Shown here: piece after piece, positions 60,135 through 64,000 of the stretch
Position numbering within the stretch: the stretch's first letter is position 1
How the letters are laid out: each line of letters opens with the position of its first letter
Source: Chitinophagaceae bacterium
GTDB lineage: Bacteria > Bacteroidota > Bacteroidia > Chitinophagales > Chitinophagaceae
Assembly (NCBI GenBank): GCA_017307755.1
Contig: JAFKGQ010000003.1
Coordinates: 558,001 to 622,000, forward strand
Length of the DNA: 64,000 nucleotides
Reading direction: 5' to 3'
The notes under the pieces: model-generated
The model's input: only the letters and a program-made list of their open reading frames with translations
Databases searched by the model: none
What the model was told of the DNA's origin: nothing
Translations under genes and position numbers: made by a program

Positions 60135-60974
60135 ATGATCCAAGTAAAAGAAAATCAATCTGTTGATTTGATCCATGCTTATACCTCTATTCACCCGGAC
60201 GCCCGTTTGGCGCCCGACGTGCGCGTGGATCCTTTCACCATGATCCATCACAATGTACATATCGGTGCAGGTACCTGGATCGGAAGCAATGTTACCATTA
60301 TGGAGGGCGCCCGCATCGGAAAAAATTGCCGGATCTATCCTGGAGCCGTCGTAGCCGCTGACCCTCAAGATCTTAAGTTTGATGGTGAGGAAACGACCGT
60401 AGAAATAGGCGATAATACCACCATCCGTGAGTTTGTCACCATCCACCGGGGTACCCGGGATCGCTGGACCACCAAGGTGGGAAGGAACTGTATGATCCTG
60501 GCTTACAGCCATATCGCACACGATTGTATCATTGGAGACAATTGTATCCTCAGTAATAACAGCCAGGTTGCCGGCCACGTCACGATGGGTGACTGGGTCA
60601 TTTTGGGTGGTATGTGCGCTATCCACCAGTTTGTAAAGATCGGTAATCACGTTTTTATAGGGGGCGGTTCTCTCGTTGGAAAGGATATTCCTCCTTATAT
60701 CAAGGCTGCCCGTCTGCCGCTGAGCTATTCGGGCGTCAACTCCGTAGGACTCAAGCGCCGGGGTTTCACCATCGACAAGATCAACCACATCCTGGATATC
60801 TACAGGGTGATCTACAATAAAGGCATGAATACCAGCCAGGCGCTGGAATTCCTGGAAGAAGAATTCCCGGCAAGCGATGAAAGGGATGAGATCGTGGCCT
60901 TTATCCGCGAAAGCGGCCGTGGGATCATTAAACGCTATAGCAAAAGCAGTTTGGATGAAGATTACGCTGACTGA
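60135..60974 (+). CDS. lpxA: UDP-N-acetylglucosamine acyltransferase
   Basis: LpxA moves a 3-hydroxyacyl chain from ACP to UDP-GlcNAc, the first step of lipid A synthesis. The 279-residue protein has left-handed parallel beta-helix hexapeptide repeats (IHPDARLAPDVRV, VHIGAGTWIGSNVTIMEGARIGKN), the catalytic His in SHIAHDCIIGDN, and the C-terminal helical part (FTIDKINHILDIYRVIYNKG). It is slightly longer than E. coli LpxA. The ATG at 60135 is chosen by the family start and because it lies beyond the leader hairpin; in-frame ATGs occur at 60060 and 60096. Overlaps the ABC gene by 20 bases. Confidence 0.95.
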   Translation: MIQVKENQSVDLIHAYTSIHPDARLAPDVRVDPFTMIHHNVHIGAGTWIGSNVTIMEGARIGKNCRIYPGAVVAADPQDLKFDGEETTVEIGDNTTIREFVTIHRGTRDRWTTKVGRNCMILAYSHIAHDCIIGDNCILSNNSQVAGHVTMGDWVILGGMCAIHQFVKIGNHVFIGGGSLVGKDIPPYIKAARLPLSYSGVNSVGLKRRGFTIDKINHILDIYRVIYNKGMNTSQALEFLEEEFPASDERDEIVAFIRESGRGIIKRYSKSSLDEDYAD

Positions 60975-61590
60975 TGCCGGCAAACGCTTCAATCGCGACT
61001 GGATCTTTCGTCATCTCCATTACGAATTTATAGCAGGGCGTAGTTACGCCATCACAGGGGCCAACGGGTCAGGCAAATCGACGCTATTACAGGCTATTGC
61101 CGGCGCTATCGGCATCAGCGAAGGGAAAATAGCGTATGCCGGCGATGGACGGACAATAGAGCCTGACAAGGTGTATCAGTATCTTTCTATTGCCGCCCCC
61201 TACCTGGATGTCATTGAGGAAATGACCGCTGGTGAGTTTTTAAAGTTCCATGCCTCTTTTAAACCTTTCTTCCCGAGCTGGACGGTGAAGGAGATCCTGG
61301 CCGAAGTAGGGCTGCAGACAGCTGCAGATAAGCAGATACGATTCTATTCATCCGGCATGCGCCAACGTGTCCGGCTGGCTCAGGCTGTTTTCTCCAATAC
61401 GCCCCTGGTGCTACTGGATGAGCCCTGTACGAATTTAGATATGGATGGGATCTCCCTCTACAGGCGATTGATCGCCGGCCATTGCAAGGACCGCCTGGTG
61501 ATCGTCAGTTCCAATGACAGACAGGAATATGAGTTCTGTGAGGAGATTATTAATATTATGGAGTATAAACCAACTAATGGTCAAAAGTAA
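60955..61590 (+). CDS. Stand-alone ABC ATPase
   Basis: A 211-residue ATPase: Walker A TGANGSGKST, signature YSSGMRQRVRLAQAV, Walker B LVLLDEPCTNLD, and SSNDRQEYEFCEE in place of the usual switch-His segment (no His at that position, which is unusual). No permease gene is nearby. It overlaps lpxA by 20 bases, an arrangement I have seen in other Bacteroidota, so it may serve lipid A or envelope export with a distant permease. The ATG at 60955 fits the ATPase start (MKITLTDAGKRF). Confidence 0.85.
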   Translation: MKITLTDAGKRFNRDWIFRHLHYEFIAGRSYAITGANGSGKSTLLQAIAGAIGISEGKIAYAGDGRTIEPDKVYQYLSIAAPYLDVIEEMTAGEFLKFHASFKPFFPSWTVKEILAEVGLQTAADKQIRFYSSGMRQRVRLAQAVFSNTPLVLLDEPCTNLDMDGISLYRRLIAGHCKDRLVIVSSNDRQEYEFCEEIINIMEYKPTNGQK

Positions 61591-61595
61591 GGATC

Positions 61596-62810
61596 TCACC
61601 GCTGACTGGCGATCAGCAGGTTCAGGTCCGTATATTTCAGGTCAAATCGCTGGCTGAGGTGGAAATTCGTTAGGGCGCCTTTGAAAAGGTAGATGCCGCT
61701 GCGCAGATGGATCTTATGCCAGACCAGGTTCTCAAAACCTCCTTCTTCTCCCGCCTCCAGCAGCAGGGGCATGAGTACATTGCTGATGGCATGGGACGCT
61801 GTACGTGCAAAGCCGGAAGGGATGTTGGGGACACAATAATGAATAACCCCGTATTTCATAAAGATAGGGTGTTCGTGCGTGGTGATCTCGCTTGTCTCAA
61901 AGCAGCCGCCTCTGTCGATGCTGACGTCGATGATCACGCTTCCCGGCCGCATATTACTTACCATTTCATCGGTGACCACTACAGGTGTCCGTCCCGTTTG
62001 GGAAGAGAGGGCGCCTACGGCGACCTCGCAGGTCTTCAGCTGTTTGGCCAGGATGCGGGGCTCTATCACGGAGGTCCACATACGCTGACCTATGTTGTGC
62101 TGCAGACGCTTTAGCCTGTAAACGCTGTTGTCGAATACTTTTACGGAAGCTCCCAGCGCAAGTGCCGCCCGGGCGGCAAACTCCCCGACAATACCTGCCC
62201 CAAGGATAATGACCTTGGTAGGGGGGATACCCGAGATGCCGCCCAGCAGTACGCCTTTCCCATGGTTGGCAGAGCTGAGATATTGGCCTGCTACCAGCAT
62301 GACGGCGCTGCCCGCGATCTCGCTCATGCTTCGGACGATGGGGTAGGTACCGCTGTCGTCCTTGAGGTTCTCAAAGGAAATACCCGTGATACGTTTGTCC
62401 ATCATCTTCTGCAGGAGGTCCGCCTTCATGGCCGAAAGATGGATAGGGGAAATAACGATCTGGTTCATTTGAAGAAGCGGTAAATCCTCTTCAATAACGG
62501 GAGCGCTTTTTACCAGGATGGGGGCCCTGAATACCTCGGCCTTATCATACACGATCCTGGCGCCTGCCTCACTATAATCCTTATCTCTGTAATGGGAAGC
62601 TTCCCCGGCATTGTGCTCGATGATGACTTCATGTCCGTTGCTCACCAATACGCCAACTGCGTCCGGTGTGAGGGCTATGCGGTTTTCCTGGAAGGCGACC
62701 TCTTTTGGTATGCCTATATGAAGGGGAACGCCTTTCGGCTTCACATCCAGGGTTTCTTCCAAGGTTTCGTAACTGAAGGAGGTGCTGATTATTGGTTTTT
62801 GCTGAGACAT
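61596..62810 (-). CDS. ald: Alanine dehydrogenase
   Basis: This NAD-dependent enzyme interconverts L-alanine and pyruvate plus ammonia. The 404-residue protein has HIGIPKEVAFQENRIALTPDAV, a catalytic Lys in ILVKSAPVIEED, a catalytic His in VISPIHLSAM, the NAD motif VIILGAGIVGEFAARAA, and CVPNIPSGFARTASHAISNVL near the end. It has about 30 extra residues at the N-terminus compared with Bacillus Ald, as is common in Bacteroidota. It lies downstream of tsaE behind a long inverted repeat (62860-62901). Confidence 0.94.
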   Translation of the reverse strand: MSQQKPIISTSFSYETLEETLDVKPKGVPLHIGIPKEVAFQENRIALTPDAVGVLVSNGHEVIIEHNAGEASHYRDKDYSEAGARIVYDKAEVFRAPILVKSAPVIEEDLPLLQMNQIVISPIHLSAMKADLLQKMMDKRITGISFENLKDDSGTYPIVRSMSEIAGSAVMLVAGQYLSSANHGKGVLLGGISGIPPTKVIILGAGIVGEFAARAALALGASVKVFDNSVYRLKRLQHNIGQRMWTSVIEPRILAKQLKTCEVAVGALSSQTGRTPVVVTDEMVSNMRPGSVIIDVSIDRGGCFETSEITTHEHPIFMKYGVIHYCVPNIPSGFARTASHAISNVLMPLLLEAGEEGGFENLVWHKIHLRSGIYLFKGALTNFHLSQRFDLKYTDLNLLIASQR

Positions 62811-62859
62811 GTGCTCGTCAAATTACAATTTAAAATTGGATTTAAAGCCCCTGTTAATG

Positions 62860-62901
62860 TGCAGAAGACGGGTTTTTCTGCAATTTATCCCGTCTTCTGC
62901 A
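62860..62901 (-). repeat. 13-bp perfect inverted repeat before alanine dehydrogenase (part c)
   Basis: TGCAGAAGACGGG (62860-62872) and CCCGTCTTCTGCA (62889-62901) flank a 16-base AT-rich loop. It lies 49 bases before the ald start, in the position seen for the long repeats before leuS and the GroES-like gene. Confidence 0.7.
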
Positions 62902-62914
62902 AAAATCTAATAAT

Positions 62915-62945
62915 GGGCCTTCGGCCGAGATGCCACAGGCATCTC
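62915..62945 (-). repeat. Double hairpin at the tsaE 3' end (parts a and b)
   Basis: Read leftward: GAGATGCC-TGT-GGCATCTC (62945-62927), then GGCC-GAA-GGCC (62926-62916), then an AT-rich spacer to the repeat at 62860-62901. It overlaps the tsaE stop codon. The order matches 5130-5100 and 31893-31922. Confidence 0.7.
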
Positions 62946-63360
62946 ATGTACTGTTAACCTGCGTAATTTTCCGTGTTTCGGGATCGATGGCCTCTATTTG
63001 TAGTGAGACGGTTGCCGGCGGAAAAATACCAGGCGCCCGTGCCGGCCACTCCACCAGACAGAGCTCTCCACTGTAAAGAACATCTTCCACCCCTGCCCGG
63101 AGGGCTTCTTCTTCGTCCCGCAGCCGGTAGAGATCAATGTGATAGATCTTCCCCTCCGGATATACATACTCATTGATAATGGAAAAAGTAGGACTGCCTA
63201 CCGTATCGGTGACCCCTTTGACGGAACATAGTGCGTGGATAAAGGTGGTCTTGCCGGCCCCCATGGCTCCGTGGAAGGCAAAGACCTTTTGCAGGGGCCA
63301 TTCCTGCCAGAACCTTTTAGCCGCCGGCAGGATATCCTGCAAATGAAAACAGATCTCCAT
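62944..63360 (-). CDS. tsaE: tRNA threonylcarbamoyladenosine synthesis ATPase TsaE
   Basis: TsaE works with TsaB, TsaC and TsaD to make the t6A modification at position 37 of ANN-decoding tRNAs. The 138-residue protein has Walker [43 protein letters not shown] with the conserved DLYRL, and [23 protein letters not shown], which fits the family. The start codon is 26 bases from that of the divergent metal ATPase, so their promoters overlap. Confidence 0.95.
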   Translation of the reverse strand: MEICFHLQDILPAAKRFWQEWPLQKVFAFHGAMGAGKTTFIHALCSVKGVTDTVGSPTFSIINEYVYPEGKIYHIDLYRLRDEEEALRAGVEDVLYSGELCLVEWPARAPGIFPPATVSLQIEAIDPETRKITQVNST

Positions 63361-63386
63361 GCTGTAAAATTAACTTAGTTTGCGGT

Positions 63387-64000
63387 ATGACCAAAGGGTT
63401 AAAGAACAAGCATCTTCGTTATTCGATCATCTGTCTGCCTTTTACGGCAATACTTTTTTTGCATGAGATGGGCGTGGGTTCCCAATGGCTGGGGGATCCC
63501 TGGGTACAGCTGACCCTCTGTCTGCCTGTCTATATCACCGGGATGCATTTTTTTGGGCGCAGCGCGCTTAAAAGCCTTCGCAAAGGCCGCCCCAATATGA
63601 ATGTGCTGATCGCAGTGGGCGCTACGGCTGCTTTTGTATATAGCTTGTCCGGCACCCTGTTGGGATGGGGACCGGCCTATCTTTTTTATGAAACGGCTGC
63701 CGGCATCATCACTTTCGTTTTTCTGGGATATTATCTGGAGGATATTTCCGTACACAGCACACAAAGGGCATTGGATAAACTTGTCCTTGCTGAAAAGGTG
63801 ATGGCGAGTATGGTGGCTTATGACGACCAGCAGCAGGAAATGGTGTTCCCTGTGGAGGCCAGCCAGCTGCGCAGCGGCGACCTGATCCTGGTACGCAGCG
63901 GCGAAAGGGTCCCTGCGGATGTAAAGGTCCTTTGGGGAGAGGCCAGTGTAGATGAATCGATCCTGACAGGGGAAAGTATCCCTGTCGAGAAAAAGCCCAA
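63387..64000 (+). CDS. P1B-type heavy-metal ATPase, N-terminal part
   Basis: A metal-exporting P-type ATPase that runs off the right edge; about 204 residues are visible. It starts directly with membrane helices ([17 protein letters not shown]), has the P1B helix pair with [19 protein letters not shown], the actuator domain ([21 protein letters not shown]) and the dephosphorylation motif [10 protein letters not shown]. No N-terminal HMA domain (CxxC) is present, unlike most CopA or ZntA. The metal cannot be assigned, because the CPC/SPC helix lies outside the window. An HMA protein could be encoded elsewhere. Confidence 0.88.
   Translation, partial: MTKGLKNKHLRYSIICLPFTAILFLHEMGVGSQWLGDPWVQLTLCLPVYITGMHFFGRSALKSLRKGRPNMNVLIAVGATAAFVYSLSGTLLGWGPAYLFYETAAGIITFVFLGYYLEDISVHSTQRALDKLVLAEKVMASMVAYDDQQQEMVFPVEASQLRSGDLILVRSGERVPADVKVLWGEASVDESILTGESIPVEKKP

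Noticed and set aside
1..64000. CRISPR arrays, insertion sequences, integrases, tRNA and rRNA genes
   Set aside because: None was found: no regularly spaced repeats, no transposase or integrase domains, and no complete tRNA cloverleaf in the gaps I read.

Overview
The window looks like chromosome of a Bacteroidota bacterium, most likely of the Chitinophagaceae type. The basis is: a fused lpxC/fabZ gene, two TonB-dependent receptors with carboxypeptidase-like N-terminal domains, a protein ending in a type A type-IX-secretion sorting domain, an ftsX - DUF3098 - uppP gene order, promoters of the form TTTG-N19-TAnnTTTG, and few strong Shine-Dalgarno sequences. The genus assignment is inference. 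No rRNA, tRNA, insertion sequence or CRISPR array was seen.

Layout. 1-5.1 kb: the start of a secreted protein, then an operon of a TonB receptor, a TPR protein, a membrane protein and a small winged-helix regulator. 5.1-15.7 kb: a T9SS cargo protein, an ABC exporter with a LolA-like protein, two phytanoyl-CoA-dioxygenase-like genes, and the housekeeping genes pdxA, rsmA, a 2-hydroxyacid dehydrogenase, greA, a HIT protein and ruvC. 15.7-23.9 kb: a surface-glycan cluster (flippase-like protein, DUF3108 protein, UDP-galactopyranose mutase, GT2 glycosyltransferase, three tandem copies of a GT-C membrane glycosyltransferase). 23.9-26.1 kb: an AT-rich accessory island with a DUF3592-like protein, a lipoprotein, a headless gene tail and an Imm26-like immunity protein. 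26.1-31.8 kb: an MCE/MlaD-like lipoprotein, a VapBC-type toxin-antitoxin pair, and a leftward operon ftsX - DUF3098 - uppP - MFS - metallo-hydrolase. 32.0-39.7 kb: leuS, a soluble histidine kinase, a tricorn-type protease and an M23 peptidase.

39.7-44.6 kb is a tight leftward operon: M1 aminopeptidase, small conserved protein, Lgt-like membrane protein, MJ0619/Tes-like radical SAM enzyme, small membrane protein. The pairing of a divergent lipid transferase with a radical SAM enzyme related to lipid-tail coupling enzymes makes it a candidate lipid-modification system. 44.6-49.9 kb: an AraC-type membrane regulator divergent from a siderophore receptor and a PepSY protein, followed by a gutted AlbA_2/RecG-like gene.

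50.0-56.0 kb is the most interesting block. It holds a flavoprotein disulfide reductase, an ABC ATPase, a permease fused to a substrate-binding domain, EgtB and EgtD, all on one strand and nearly touching. This predicts one transcription unit for making, importing and perhaps re-reducing ergothioneine or a related histidine-betaine thiol. The two lobes of the binding domain are in circularly permuted order. The window ends with ruvB, a response regulator, a GroES-like gene, lpxC/fabZ - lpxA, an ABC ATPase, alanine dehydrogenase, tsaE and the start of a P1B-type metal ATPase.

Between genes there are notable signals: terminator-like hairpins in the leaders of greA and lpxA, a family of composite palindromic elements (hairpin, GAA-loop hairpin, AT spacer, long inverted repeat), and several -7 boxes within a few bases of start codons.
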